Assembly (NCBI GenBank): GCA_028877215.1
Contig: JAPPFJ010000005.1
Span: 186,001 to 250,000 of the forward strand
DNA: 64,000 bases
Direction: 5' to 3'
Source of the DNA: Gemmatimonadota bacterium
Lineage (GTDB): Bacteria > Latescibacterota > UBA2968 > GCA-2709665
The notes below the pieces were generated by a model. The model saw only the letters and a list, made by a program, of their open reading frames with translations, searched no databases and was not told the origin of the DNA. Shown piece after piece: positions 44,940 to 54,101 of this stretch. Position 1 is the first letter of the stretch. Each line of letters starts with the position of its first letter. A program made the position numbers and the translations under genes.

Positions 44940-45489
44940 GGGAACGAATTTCTGGCAAACGGCAGCGGTTATTGAGGCTGTTGACAGCGGTAATCCAACG
45001 ATGTGGACGCGGAAACCCGGATCCTCGTGGTACGACCGCTGAATTATGGACGAACTCTCCTGAACATGCAAGAAAAAGCGGCCCCGGCCGACGCAGACCG
45101 GATGACGGTCCCGAAGGGGTCAGGACCAGGCCGGCTGGATCCGAAGAGCGTCCCGGCACGCACCGGGCCGGTTGATGCCGCAAGTAACGCCGCAGAGGGT
45201 ACGGCCGGCCTTCATCCGCCGGAGTTTGAATTCAGCGATGTATATTTATATATTAGTCAATCTGCCTTCTGAACGCCGTTCGAACCGCGATTACAGGTTT
45301 GGTGGCAGCGGGAAACGCCGGGCGCCAGGCATGAACAGGTCGACCCTTCACTTATTAACTGGAATTTTTAGTTGATTCTGTGAGCGCCTGTTATATGGAT
45401 CTTCTCATTCCTCCGTCAAGCCATGTTCAAGTTTGATAGGGCGTATTGCACGCCAAGGCCGATGCCTTTCTTGAGGATAGTCTCCGGAG
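44940..45489. other. Divergent intergenic region with a candidate promoter
   Basis: 550 bases between rnhB::yraN and the ABC exporter genes. An 89-codon frame on plus (45003-45272) is compositionally poor and lacks a ribosome binding site. TTGAAT (45226-45231), 17 bases, TATATT (45249-45254) is a possible promoter for the exporter, with a long leader of about 230 bases. Nothing else is recognised. Confidence 0.4.
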
Positions 45490-47262
45490 ATGAAGGTGGA
45501 ACCCCCATCGAGAACTGAAAATTTCCGAAAGTTGCTCAAATTCGTCCGGCCGTACGCCGCGAGGCTGTCCGGCGCATTGGGCTTGACCGTGATGCTGGCG
45601 GTTCTGGGAATGTTGCCGCCACTGATCGTGATGTACATCGTCGACGAGGTTATCGTGAGCGGCCGATGGGAGATGCTGGAGATTATGGTTGCGTTGCTGG
45701 TCGCGGTTCCTGTGCTGACGGCTGGTTTGCGTGTTGCAAATGCGTTAACACTCGCGTACGCCGCTCACCGATTGATCCTGAATGTGCGCCTCTCGATGTA
45801 CAGTCATGTGTTCCGGCTCGCCATGAGCTTTCATGATGAAATGGGCACTGGCAAAATCATGTCGCGGATGATGGGGGACGTGGCAACCGTGCGACAGATG
45901 GTTACGATGCAGGTGCTGCGCACGGTGACGGACCTGATATCGATTGTAACGGCGCTGGTAATCTGCTACGGGCTGAACTGGAAACTCGCTCTGCTGATGA
46001 CCATTCTGATGCCGCTGTACATTCTCAACTACAGGATCTTCGTAGGTCCGATCCGTACTTCCAGGCGCCGTTGGCGGCAGAAGATGGACGATGTGTCGGT
46101 CGGACTGCAGGAGCGGCTGAGCGGGGTACGACTGGTAAAGGCCTACGGCCGCGAAAAACGCGAGGACAGGGCATTCGCGGAAGAAACCCGAGCCGGCATG
46201 GACTTCGCGATGCAGGCGGAAACGCATCGTGCCTCGGCGCGTTCCGGTTTCTGGGTGGTGTCAGGAATCCGTAATACCCTGATTTTCTGTCTGGGATGCT
46301 ATTTCGTCATTCAGGGGGAAATGACGTACGGCGGCGTTATGGCCTTTCTGGCGTACGCCATGCGGGTTTTCGAGCCTATTTTGAACCTGATGAACGTCGG
46401 TATACAATTCGAAGACATGATGGTTTCCGTAGATCGGATTTATGAGATCCTGGACCATCCGGTGGAGATCCGCGACGCCCCCGATGCGCCAGACCTTCCC
46501 GCAGTCACGGGCCATGTCGTTTTTGAGAACGTGGGATTCGAGTACAAGGCCGGTGAGCCCGTTTTGGAGGATATCTGTCTTGACGTGCAACCGGGGCAGA
46601 TGGTCGCTCTGGTCGGTCATACCGGATGCGGGAAAACAACGCTGACCAGCCTGTTGATGCGGTATTACGATGTAACGGAAGGCGTAATACGCGTTGATGG
46701 ACACGACATCCAGGAGGTGAAAGTCCGGTCCCTCCGAAGACAGGTCGGTCAGGTGCTGCAGGACTCCGTGCTTTTCGACGCGACGCTCAGGGAGAACCTT
46801 TGCTACGGCAGATCGGACGCGCCTGAACGGGACGTAATCGACGCGGCGCGCGTGGGTGAGATCCACGAGTTCGCGATTCGAACGCGTGATGGATACGACA
46901 CCAGGGTGGGAGATGACGGCATCAAGCTCTCGGTCGGCGAAAAACAGAGGCTTTCCATCGCGCGGGCGGTACTCACCCATCCCGGGATCCTTATACTGGA
47001 CGAGGCGACTTCCTCACTGGATTCCCTCTCGGAAGCCCTGATTCAGAAGGCAATGGCCAGTGTATTGAAGGGACGTACGTCGTTTGTCATCGCTCACAGG
47101 CTGTCCACCGTATTGGCTGCCGATTTAATCGTCGTTATGGACCAGGGAAAAATCGTTGAGCGGGGCACACACGACGTGTTGATGCGGATACCGCACGGAA
47201 TTTACCGGCGTCTTGTCGACCAGCAGTTTGGAGACGTTGAATCCGGGATCGCGGAAGTCTGA
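45490..47262 (+). CDS. ABC exporter half-transporter, subunit A (consensus Walker B, degenerate signature)
   Basis: 590 residues: six-helix ABC transporter type 1 membrane domain (about 20-315) and ATPase domain (about 342-580). Walker A GHTGCGKT (376-383), Walker B with D504 and catalytic E505, H-loop H536. The signature motif is LSVGE (480-484) instead of LSGGQ. GGAG precedes the ATG. The next gene encodes the partner half. In heterodimeric exporters one ATP site is inactive, formed by the Walker motifs of one chain and the signature of the other; this chain supplies the bad signature. Substrates of such exporters range from lipids to drugs and peptides; nothing here decides. Confidence 0.85.
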   Translation: MKVEPPSRTENFRKLLKFVRPYAARLSGALGLTVMLAVLGMLPPLIVMYIVDEVIVSGRWEMLEIMVALLVAVPVLTAGLRVANALTLAYAAHRLILNVRLSMYSHVFRLAMSFHDEMGTGKIMSRMMGDVATVRQMVTMQVLRTVTDLISIVTALVICYGLNWKLALLMTILMPLYILNYRIFVGPIRTSRRRWRQKMDDVSVGLQERLSGVRLVKAYGREKREDRAFAEETRAGMDFAMQAETHRASARSGFWVVSGIRNTLIFCLGCYFVIQGEMTYGGVMAFLAYAMRVFEPILNLMNVGIQFEDMMVSVDRIYEILDHPVEIRDAPDAPDLPAVTGHVVFENVGFEYKAGEPVLEDICLDVQPGQMVALVGHTGCGKTTLTSLLMRYYDVTEGVIRVDGHDIQEVKVRSLRRQVGQVLQDSVLFDATLRENLCYGRSDAPERDVIDAARVGEIHEFAIRTRDGYDTRVGDDGIKLSVGEKQRLSIARAVLTHPGILILDEATSSLDSLSEALIQKAMASVLKGRTSFVIAHRLSTVLAADLIVVMDQGKIVERGTHDVLMRIPHGIYRRLVDQQFGDVESGIAEV

Positions 47263-47308
47263 GTCGTGATCGTATTACGTTCATTCGTCGTGCAGAAATG
47301 AACCTGAC

Positions 47309-49264
47309 ATGAATCCGTATCTCAAACGATTTGTGGCAAACTATATCCGTCCGTTCTGGATCCGGGTCGCACTGGTGATGGTGCTGGCGGGTATAACGGG
47401 ATCCTATTTCTACATTTTGGGTTTCATCACCAAGGCAACGGTGGATGACGTACTGCAGATCCGGCCCGGGAGCATCGAAGACGCGGGTGCGGGCCCCGCC
47501 GACCCGGCACAGATACGGCCCCCGCACGGGACACAGGGTCAGAAAATCGGACGGGACCCTCAGCGGGTCCTGCCGCATAGCTGGGACACGGATCGTCCGC
47601 AACCGACCAGAACCCGGTCGGAAAAGATCAAATGGCTCTGGGTCGTGTTTGGCGTCTATATGGTCGTACGCCTCCTGTTTGCCGGGTTGAACTGGTTCTT
47701 CAATTACAACATTGCGTTTGTGGGCAATCGGATCGTCTTTCGGGTAAGGCTGGATCTGCACCAGAAGGTACAGAAACTGCAGATGGCTTTTTTCGACAGG
47801 AAACAGATCGGCAAGATCATGTCGCGCATTCTGGACGATGTACAATTGCTGCAAAGCGAGGTGACCACGACCTTTGTCGAAACGATCGGCCATGCAGCCA
47901 AGATCCTGATCGGTATCGTGGTGTTGCTGCTGATCAACGTCGAGCTCGCCGCCTTCGCGCTGCTGGCGCTTCCACTCTACGTACTCACTTACCGGTTATT
48001 CCAGCGCCCTTTATCAGAGACGTTCGCCCGGATGAGAGAAGCCTACGCCGACACGTACGGCACCCTGGAAGAACGGGTTCGAGGCGTTCGGGTGGTGTAC
48101 TCATTTGCGAATGAACGCGCGGAACGAAGGTTGTTTTTCAGACGTATCGCATCCATTTTCAGGCTGTCGGTGAGGAATTCGGTGCTGAACGCCAGTCTGC
48201 GCGCGGTCTGCGCGGCCATCAGCGCCGCGGCGGGTGCATTGATCCTGTATTGGGGGGCGTTGATGGTCCGCGACGGAAACATGACGGTGGGGGAGTTGAT
48301 CTATTTCAATATGTCGCTTTCCAATCTGTTCATGCCCCTGGTTGCGCTTACCAATGTAAACGTGGTCATCAGGCAGATGATCGTGGTCGTTTCCCGGGTG
48401 TTCGAGGTACTGGACGAGGAGATCTTGATTCGGGATCGTCCGGGAGCGATCAACCTGAAACAGGTTCGTGGCCGTGTGGTATTCCGAAACGTCTGGTTCC
48501 AATACAATGCCCTCGCGGACGCCGTAGTAAAGGATTTGACTTTCTCGGCCAGGCCGGGCACGTCCGTGGCGGTTGTGGGGCCTTCCGGGGCTGGAAAAAG
48601 CACGCTGTTGAGCCTGCTGCTGAGGCTCTACGAACCAACGCACGGGAGTATTCTGCTGGACGACTACAACCTCCGGGACCTCCGTCTGTCGTGCATCCGG
48701 AGGCACGTCAGCATGGTGCCGCAGGAACCTGTACTGTTCTCGGGCACGATCTCGCAGAATATCGTGTACGGAAGGGATGGCGCGACGCCGGATCAGATCA
48801 TGGAGGCCGCCAGGCGCGCTGAGTTGCATGACTTCATTATGAGCCAGCCGGAGAAATACGAAGCCCGTGTCGAGGAAGGCGGCAGCAATCTGTCCGGGGG
48901 TCAAAAACAGCGCCTGGCGTTGGCAATGGCGATCCTGACCGACCCGGCGATCCTGATCCTGGACGATACGACATCGGCGCTGGATGCCGGTACCGAGGCG
49001 CGAATCCAGAAGACTCTGGATCAGGTTATGGACGGAAGGACGACATTCGTAATCACACACCGGATTTCAACGGCCGCCCGCGCCGACAGGATCCTGGTAC
49101 TCGAGAATGGACGAATGGCCGGATGGGGGTCCCACGAGGAACTGCTGTCTCAGGGCGGGGTATACAGTCGGCTGAACGACGAGCAGCAGAGTCCGGCGGC
49201 GGTGCATGCAGGATTGACCGAAGGCGGCGCCGGCGGGCAGACCGGTGAGAACACCATTAACTGA
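47309..49264 (+). CDS. ABC exporter half-transporter, subunit B (Asp in place of catalytic Glu)
   Basis: 651 residues. Helix 1 (about 18-40) is followed by an unusual insertion of about 60 polar residues (50-107, Pro/Arg/Gly-rich) before helix 2, then the remaining membrane helices to about 365. The ATPase domain has Walker A GPSGAGKS (424-431), LSGGQ (528-532), Walker B ending L-D552-D553, and H584. D553 replaces the catalytic glutamate. Together with the LSVGE of the partner, this gives one degenerate and one consensus ATP site, as in TM287/288-type heterodimers. The insertion would lie outside the membrane. It follows the partner by 46 bases. Confidence 0.85.
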   Translation: MNPYLKRFVANYIRPFWIRVALVMVLAGITGSYFYILGFITKATVDDVLQIRPGSIEDAGAGPADPAQIRPPHGTQGQKIGRDPQRVLPHSWDTDRPQPTRTRSEKIKWLWVVFGVYMVVRLLFAGLNWFFNYNIAFVGNRIVFRVRLDLHQKVQKLQMAFFDRKQIGKIMSRILDDVQLLQSEVTTTFVETIGHAAKILIGIVVLLLINVELAAFALLALPLYVLTYRLFQRPLSETFARMREAYADTYGTLEERVRGVRVVYSFANERAERRLFFRRIASIFRLSVRNSVLNASLRAVCAAISAAAGALILYWGALMVRDGNMTVGELIYFNMSLSNLFMPLVALTNVNVVIRQMIVVVSRVFEVLDEEILIRDRPGAINLKQVRGRVVFRNVWFQYNALADAVVKDLTFSARPGTSVAVVGPSGAGKSTLLSLLLRLYEPTHGSILLDDYNLRDLRLSCIRRHVSMVPQEPVLFSGTISQNIVYGRDGATPDQIMEAARRAELHDFIMSQPEKYEARVEEGGSNLSGGQKQRLALAMAILTDPAILILDDTTSALDAGTEARIQKTLDQVMDGRTTFVITHRISTAARADRILVLENGRMAGWGSHEELLSQGGVYSRLNDEQQSPAAVHAGLTEGGAGGQTGENTIN

Positions 49265-49341
49265 AGATGAAGGGTTGTGAAGGATGGGAGCGTCAGGCGG
49301 GAACACAGGCAACGCGCAGTGACGATATGTCCGGGCCGTGC

Positions 49342-50115
49342 TTATTCGTTAACCGTTTGTAGGCGCTGGAGAAGCGTCTCGTCTTCTCCACTGTATTTCT
49401 TGATGCACAGATCGCAATCCGGACACGGCCGGTTGTAGCAGTTCTTATGCACCCTGATCGGATATTGACCCTGAAAGGCCTCCGAACAGTGTTTCGAGCA
49501 GAAAACGTACCGGTCCTGAAAGCTGCCGAATGCGGCGTAGGAGACAATCACGTCCTCTTCGGCCAGCGTCAGACTCTTTTCACACCAGCTGCAGATACCG
49601 GCCTGTTCGCGTGCGCGGGCCGTTCGCTTTTTTTCGATTTCCTCGTCGGACCAGACGTATTCTATGTGCTGGACGTTGTCTTTGGTGACTTTTGCGCGCA
49701 CCACGCCGTCCGTAATCCCCAGGATATAGTCGCCCTGGGTGTCAAACGTGGTGCCGCACTCGATGTTGCGACCTGTTTTGAGGTGTATAATGGACTTGCC
49801 CTCTTCCGGCGAGATGAACGAAAACCAGCCGCAGCTTGCGCAGACACTGGTAAAGAGAAACTGCCGCGTTTTTTGGCCGCATGCCGGACAACGGCCTTCC
49901 TCCATCATCCGGATGTCCTGGAGCGTGGTTTTTGCGGCCTTCCTTACAGCAGCGTCGATCTCCTCCATCGTTTCGTCGAGGTCGTCCGTGTCCTTCTCGG
50001 AAAGCAGATGCATCGCCTCTTCTACTTCTTCCGTCTGACCCTCGATAACGATCTGTCTCTCGCGGTTCGAAGCGGGGTTTTCTTCCTCGTCACGCTTGAA
50101 GATGCCCTTTAGCAT
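49342..50115 (-). CDS. Cysteine-rich, probably zinc-binding protein of unknown function
   Basis: 257 residues. An acidic helical N terminus (1-70) is followed by paired cysteines: CPACG and CASCG (about 75-95, a zinc-ribbon pattern), then a beta-rich stretch (about 100-150), CSWCEKS, VFCSKHCSEAF (like a TRASH-type metal knuckle), and CYNRPCPDCDLC near the end. There is no signal peptide or membrane helix, so it should be cytosolic. The number and grouping of cysteines fit three zinc or Fe-S sites. I do not recognise the full-length family. It converges on the ABC exporter genes, 77 bases apart. Confidence 0.65.
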   Translation of the reverse strand: MLKGIFKRDEEENPASNRERQIVIEGQTEEVEEAMHLLSEKDTDDLDETMEEIDAAVRKAAKTTLQDIRMMEEGRCPACGQKTRQFLFTSVCASCGWFSFISPEEGKSIIHLKTGRNIECGTTFDTQGDYILGITDGVVRAKVTKDNVQHIEYVWSDEEIEKKRTARAREQAGICSWCEKSLTLAEEDVIVSYAAFGSFQDRYVFCSKHCSEAFQGQYPIRVHKNCYNRPCPDCDLCIKKYSGEDETLLQRLQTVNE

Positions 50116-50332
50116 ATGGCTTCACCCGAATATAAAGGTCGTCCTGGACGTTGCGTTTGCAGGCGGACAGGAGCTCACTGACTATTTCCGATACAGGCCC
50201 TGAATCTTGCCTTAATTGTCTCCCGAGCGTACTTGAAACAGGACGGATTCAGGACTTCGACACGCTGGTACAAATATAACGACGGACTGCCGATAAGTCA
50301 ATCTCCCGGTTGCGAATGTCATTTCGCAGGAA

Positions 50333-51103
50333 TCAAAGGCGCCGAATGTGAAAGCCTCCGTCTACCGGGATCGCGGCGCCGGTTGTAAAGTCGAAATAAC
50401 CCAGTGCAACCGCGGCGACGGCCTTCCCAACGTCTTCGGGCAGACCCCAGCGCCGGATCGGCGTAAGGCCTTCGGCGATTCGCCGGTCGTATATCTCTCT
50501 GACCGGCTCTGTCATATCCGTTTTGATGATGCCGGGCTGGATTTCGTTAACGGTGATTCCGTGTTCCGCCAATCTGACCGCGAAGAGCGTTGTCATCATG
50601 CTGAGGCCCGCCTTGGAGACGCAATACTCGCCCCTGGACGTGGAGCTTGCGAAGGCCGAGATCGACGTGACGTTTACGATTCTGGCTTTCGGCACGATCT
50701 CGCTCCTGGTGAGCTGAATCATATGACCGGCCGCGAGCTGGGTCAGGAAGTAGGGCCCCTTGAGGTTGGTGTCAAGAACCTCATTGAAACTCTCGGGCGT
50801 CGTTTCAAGAATATCTGCGCGGGTCCGCGGGGCGATGCCGGCGTTGTTTACGAGCAGGTCTAAACGGCCGAACGCATCCAGGGTGAATTCGACAAGGCGT
50901 CGGCTGTCCTCGGGAACCGCGACAGACGCCCCGCAGATGCGCGGCCGGCGATTCCTTCTCCGGACCTCGTCGGCGGTCTGCTTTGCGGCCGCCCGGTTTC
51001 TTTCGTAGTTGACGACGATGTCATAACCGGCGTCGGCCAGACAACAGGCGATGGCCCGGCCGATTCCCCTGCTCGAGCCCGTTACGAGTGCGACTGGCGC
51101 CAT
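50333..51103 (-). CDS. Short-chain dehydrogenase/reductase
   Basis: 256 residues from ATG 51103. The classical SDR set is complete: TGSSRGIG cofactor loop, NNAG, a catalytic serine in NVTSISA, and YCVSK (Y-X3-K). The C-terminal PVDGGFHIRR matches the usual end. An N at position 40 after YDIVVNYER suggests NADP preference. The family includes 3-oxoacyl-ACP reductases and sugar or alcohol dehydrogenases; the substrate is unknown. The frame is open to 51136, but the later ATG matches family length. It is divergent from the second SDR. Confidence 0.82.
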   Translation of the reverse strand: MAPVALVTGSSRGIGRAIACCLADAGYDIVVNYERNRAAAKQTADEVRRRNRRPRICGASVAVPEDSRRLVEFTLDAFGRLDLLVNNAGIAPRTRADILETTPESFNEVLDTNLKGPYFLTQLAAGHMIQLTRSEIVPKARIVNVTSISAFASSTSRGEYCVSKAGLSMMTTLFAVRLAEHGITVNEIQPGIIKTDMTEPVREIYDRRIAEGLTPIRRWGLPEDVGKAVAAVALGYFDFTTGAAIPVDGGFHIRRL

Positions 51104-51513
51104 GATGGATTCCTGTCTATCTTCTTCGGAAGACACTGCGGGCTCCGTGCGATCCGAAATAACCCGGTGTTCCCGGCATTGGCATTATTTCTGTGCCGCA
51201 GCTGCGTCGAAATCCGACTCAGGAGTCGGTTTCCGGGTAAAACACTTTGGGTCCGGTATTCCCGCGGGCCCATCCTAAAGATAGGAATTTCCCGGCTCCG
51301 GTGCGGATTTTTTGCAAAATTGCAAAAGACTGGCACGCGCGGTGCCACTGTGGCGCCGCGCGGGGAAGGGCGTCCTGACAGGGCATGTTTCAGGTTTCGC
51401 ATCAAGGGACTGCGCTCGGAAGGGGTCTTTTACGGACCCTCTTAGGGCATGGATGTATCCATGAATAACGCAGGAAGCAAGTCTCGGGAACATCATCACA
51501 AGGGAGGCGGATT
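51104..51513. other. Divergent intergenic region with two inverted repeats
   Basis: 410 bases between two divergent SDR genes, without a supported gene. It holds an operator-like TTTTGCAA inverted repeat (51310-51327) and a GC-rich hairpin with 12-base arms, 11 paired (51336-51362). Confidence 0.45.
51310..51327. promoter_or_regulatory. Operator-like inverted repeat TTTTGCAA-AA-TTGCAAAA
   Basis: Perfect eight-base arms with a two-base centre between divergent genes, as expected for a dimeric regulator controlling both. No regulator gene is adjacent. Confidence 0.4.
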
Positions 51514-52284
51514 GTGGGAAATCACAAATCGGGACGCGTCGCGGGTCAGGTGGCCATTGTAACGGGGGCGGCTTCGGGTATCGGTGAGAGTACGGCGAAT
51601 CTGCTGGCCGCTGAAGGCGCCCGGGTAACCGTGGCGGACGTGGACGTGGCGGGAGGTTTACAGACCGTGGACCGAATTGCCGCCAACGGTGGAGAGGCGG
51701 TCTTTGTCGAAGCCGACGTGAGCGATGCAGCGCAGGTGCGCCGGATGGTCGCGGAGACCGACAAGGCGTTCGGCAGGCTGGATATACTCCACAACAACGC
51801 GATCTGGTATCGAAATGCGCCTGCCACGGAACTGGAGGAATCCGTCTGGGACAGGACGTTGAATACGGGATTGAAAGCGATCTATCTGGCCGCCAAGTAC
51901 GCGATACCGTCCATGTTGAGGACGGGCGGCGGGTCGATCGTCAACACGGGTTCGGTACACTCACTGGTGGGGTTCGAGACCAACACGGCCTATGATGCCG
52001 CCAAGGCCGGAGTGCTGGGCATTACCCGGGTCCTGGCGCTGGATTACGGGCCCGCGATCCGCGTAAATGCCGTGCTTCCCGGAGCGATTCAGACGCCGCT
52101 CTGGGATCGGGTTGGCGTCCCCGACGATGAACGGCGAAGGTTGGCCGAAATGGTGCCGGCGAAACGGGTCGGCACACCTGCCGACATCGCGTCCGCCGTG
52201 CTCTTCCTGGCGTCTGACGCGGCGTCGTTCATTACGGGCACCTCGCTCGTGGTGGATGGGGGATTGCTGGCACGTACGATGTAA
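51514..52284 (+). CDS. Short-chain dehydrogenase/reductase
   Basis: 256 residues from GTG 51514 (AGGGAGG six bases upstream). TGAASGIG loop and acidic VADVD (NAD preference), HNNAIW where most SDRs have NNAG, a serine in TGSVHS and YDAAK. The end TSLVVDGGLLAR is typical. The alanine-isoleucine change in NNAG is a small oddity that may alter the pocket; the catalytic Ser/Tyr/Lys are intact. It is convergent with hyuB, so its product may feed the same pathway, but there is no direct proof. Confidence 0.82.
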   Translation: MGNHKSGRVAGQVAIVTGAASGIGESTANLLAAEGARVTVADVDVAGGLQTVDRIAANGGEAVFVEADVSDAAQVRRMVAETDKAFGRLDILHNNAIWYRNAPATELEESVWDRTLNTGLKAIYLAAKYAIPSMLRTGGGSIVNTGSVHSLVGFETNTAYDAAKAGVLGITRVLALDYGPAIRVNAVLPGAIQTPLWDRVGVPDDERRRLAEMVPAKRVGTPADIASAVLFLASDAASFITGTSLVVDGGLLARTM

Positions 52285-52331
52285 ACGGTAGACCTGGCGT
52301 ATGAACGACACAATACGCCGGGCGTTACCGG

Positions 52332-54065
52332 TCATGGGTCGGTACGCGTTCGTGAGTTCCGCAGCCTTGTTGTCGCCGATCTGTCGATTTCAAGCACATC
52401 GGGTCTGATCACAATACCGTAGTCCGCTTCTGCAGCCTCCCTGCGGTAATACCCTCGCCTCACGTCTTCCAGGACGGCTTCATCCGATCGCGAGTCGGGC
52501 GCGCCGTGTCCGCCGCCGCCCGGGGTTTCGAGGCGGAGTCGGTCCCCTTCGACCATATGGACGCCCTCGTCCTTGGTGATGTGCGGTGGCCGGTACGCCT
52601 TGCCCCGCAGCGTAAAGGTGTGCTCGGCAGGTCTGCCCGGTTTGCCGCCAAGTACACCGAATGGCCGGAACCGACCCCGGTCACCAAGGAGCGAGGCGCT
52701 GGCCTCGCCTCGTCTGAGCATAAATTGAAGCACCACGCCGAATCCGCCCCTGCGACACCCGGGCCCGCCGGAGTCCTCGCGCAGGGCGTAGGTTTCGAAG
52801 AGTACCGGATATCTGGACTCGAAGATTTCCAGCGCCTGGGTGCGGGCGACCGCGATGGTGGGATTGCCGTTGGTGAGCCCGTCTGTCAGATAATTGCCGC
52901 CGTAACCCCCGCCTATAAACGAATAGAAAACGAAATATCCCCTTTCCGGATCGTCACCGCCAACGGAGAGATTGGTGACGGTACCCATGGGGCCGGCGTA
53001 GCAGCGGTCCGGCAGGGCCTGGCTCATTGCGCCCAGTACAGCGTCGATCATTCGCTGACAGACTTCGGCTGCGCAGCCGGAGACGGGGCGCGGCGGCAGG
53101 GCGTGCAGGAACGTGGTGGAAGGAATATTGAAGGAAAAGGGTTTGAAACAACCTCTGTTGATGGGCACGTCGGGGAAAAAATGCTTGAAGGCAATAAAGA
53201 CACCCGCCATTGTCGTACTCAATACACTGTTAAGCGGCCCTCGGCAGGCCGGGCTGCTTTCCGAGAGGTCGATGTGAACGCTGTCGCCGTCAACAGTCAT
53301 TTCGAGACGGATGTGTAACGGCCTCCAGTCCACGCCGTCACTGTCCATGTATTCGTCAAAGGCGTAACAACCATCGGGAATGGTGCTTATGTGTTTCCGC
53401 ATCATCTTCTCGGAACGAAGCTCCAGCTCGCTGACGACCTCGAATACGGTCGCTTCGCCGTAGCGATCCAACAATGCCGTCAGCCGATCGGCGCCGAGAT
53501 TCAGCGATGCCACCTGGGCGATGATATCGCCCTGACGTTCGCCGGGTACGCGAACGTTGTGCAGGATGACGTCGACCACAGCCTGATTAAGCCTGCCATC
53601 GTCCATGAGCTTGAGAGGAGGCAGCCGCAAGCCTTCCTGAAATACCTCCGTGGCCTTCGTCGAGAACCCGCCGGGAACCCGCCCGCCAATGTCAGGCCAG
53701 TGCCCGCTGTTGGCCAGGTAGAATGCGAGTTTGTTTCGATAGAAAAACGGCTTGATCAACTTTACGTCCATCAGATGCGTGCCGCCGAGGTACGGGTCGT
53801 TGACAATGTAGACGTCCCCCTCGGCGGGCTCATTGAAGTGGGCGATGGTTGAACGCACGGTGTGCTGCATCACGCAAATAAAGTTCGGCAGGCCGCGAGG
53901 CCCCTGTACGATGACGGCCCCGTCGTTTGCCGCATAGATGCCGCTGGCCCGGTCGAAGCCGTCTGAAATCACCGGCGAGAACGCCATGCGTTCCAGCGTG
54001 GCATCCATTTCATCGGCGATCTGTTCCAGGCTGCCGCGGATTACCGCCAGAGTGATCGGATCCAT
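52332..54065 (-). CDS. hyuB: Hydantoinase B/oxoprolinase-type subunit
   Basis: 577 residues, normal for HyuB. Landmarks: DPITLAVIRGSLEQIADEM at the start, FSPVISDGFDRASG, GDVYIVNDPYLGGTHLMDV, SGHWPDIGGRVPGG, FETYALREDSGGPGCRRGG and the C-terminal LETPGGGGHG. With HyuA it forms an ATP-dependent amidohydrolase opening hydantoin, 5-oxoproline or N-methylhydantoin rings, or an acetone-carboxylase-type enzyme. The exact substrate is not set by sequence. It follows hyuA by 36 bases. Confidence 0.9.
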   Translation of the reverse strand: MDPITLAVIRGSLEQIADEMDATLERMAFSPVISDGFDRASGIYAANDGAVIVQGPRGLPNFICVMQHTVRSTIAHFNEPAEGDVYIVNDPYLGGTHLMDVKLIKPFFYRNKLAFYLANSGHWPDIGGRVPGGFSTKATEVFQEGLRLPPLKLMDDGRLNQAVVDVILHNVRVPGERQGDIIAQVASLNLGADRLTALLDRYGEATVFEVVSELELRSEKMMRKHISTIPDGCYAFDEYMDSDGVDWRPLHIRLEMTVDGDSVHIDLSESSPACRGPLNSVLSTTMAGVFIAFKHFFPDVPINRGCFKPFSFNIPSTTFLHALPPRPVSGCAAEVCQRMIDAVLGAMSQALPDRCYAGPMGTVTNLSVGGDDPERGYFVFYSFIGGGYGGNYLTDGLTNGNPTIAVARTQALEIFESRYPVLFETYALREDSGGPGCRRGGFGVVLQFMLRRGEASASLLGDRGRFRPFGVLGGKPGRPAEHTFTLRGKAYRPPHITKDEGVHMVEGDRLRLETPGGGGHGAPDSRSDEAVLEDVRRGYYRREAAEADYGIVIRPDVLEIDRSATTRLRNSRTRTDP

Positions 54066-54101
54066 TTCGAAGTTGCTCCAGATTGCGAATGCACCGGGCT
54101 T

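Noticed and set aside
45003..45272. 89-codon frame in the rnhB/ABC intergenic region
   Set aside because: Compositionally poor, no ribosome binding site, and it spans the likely exporter promoter.
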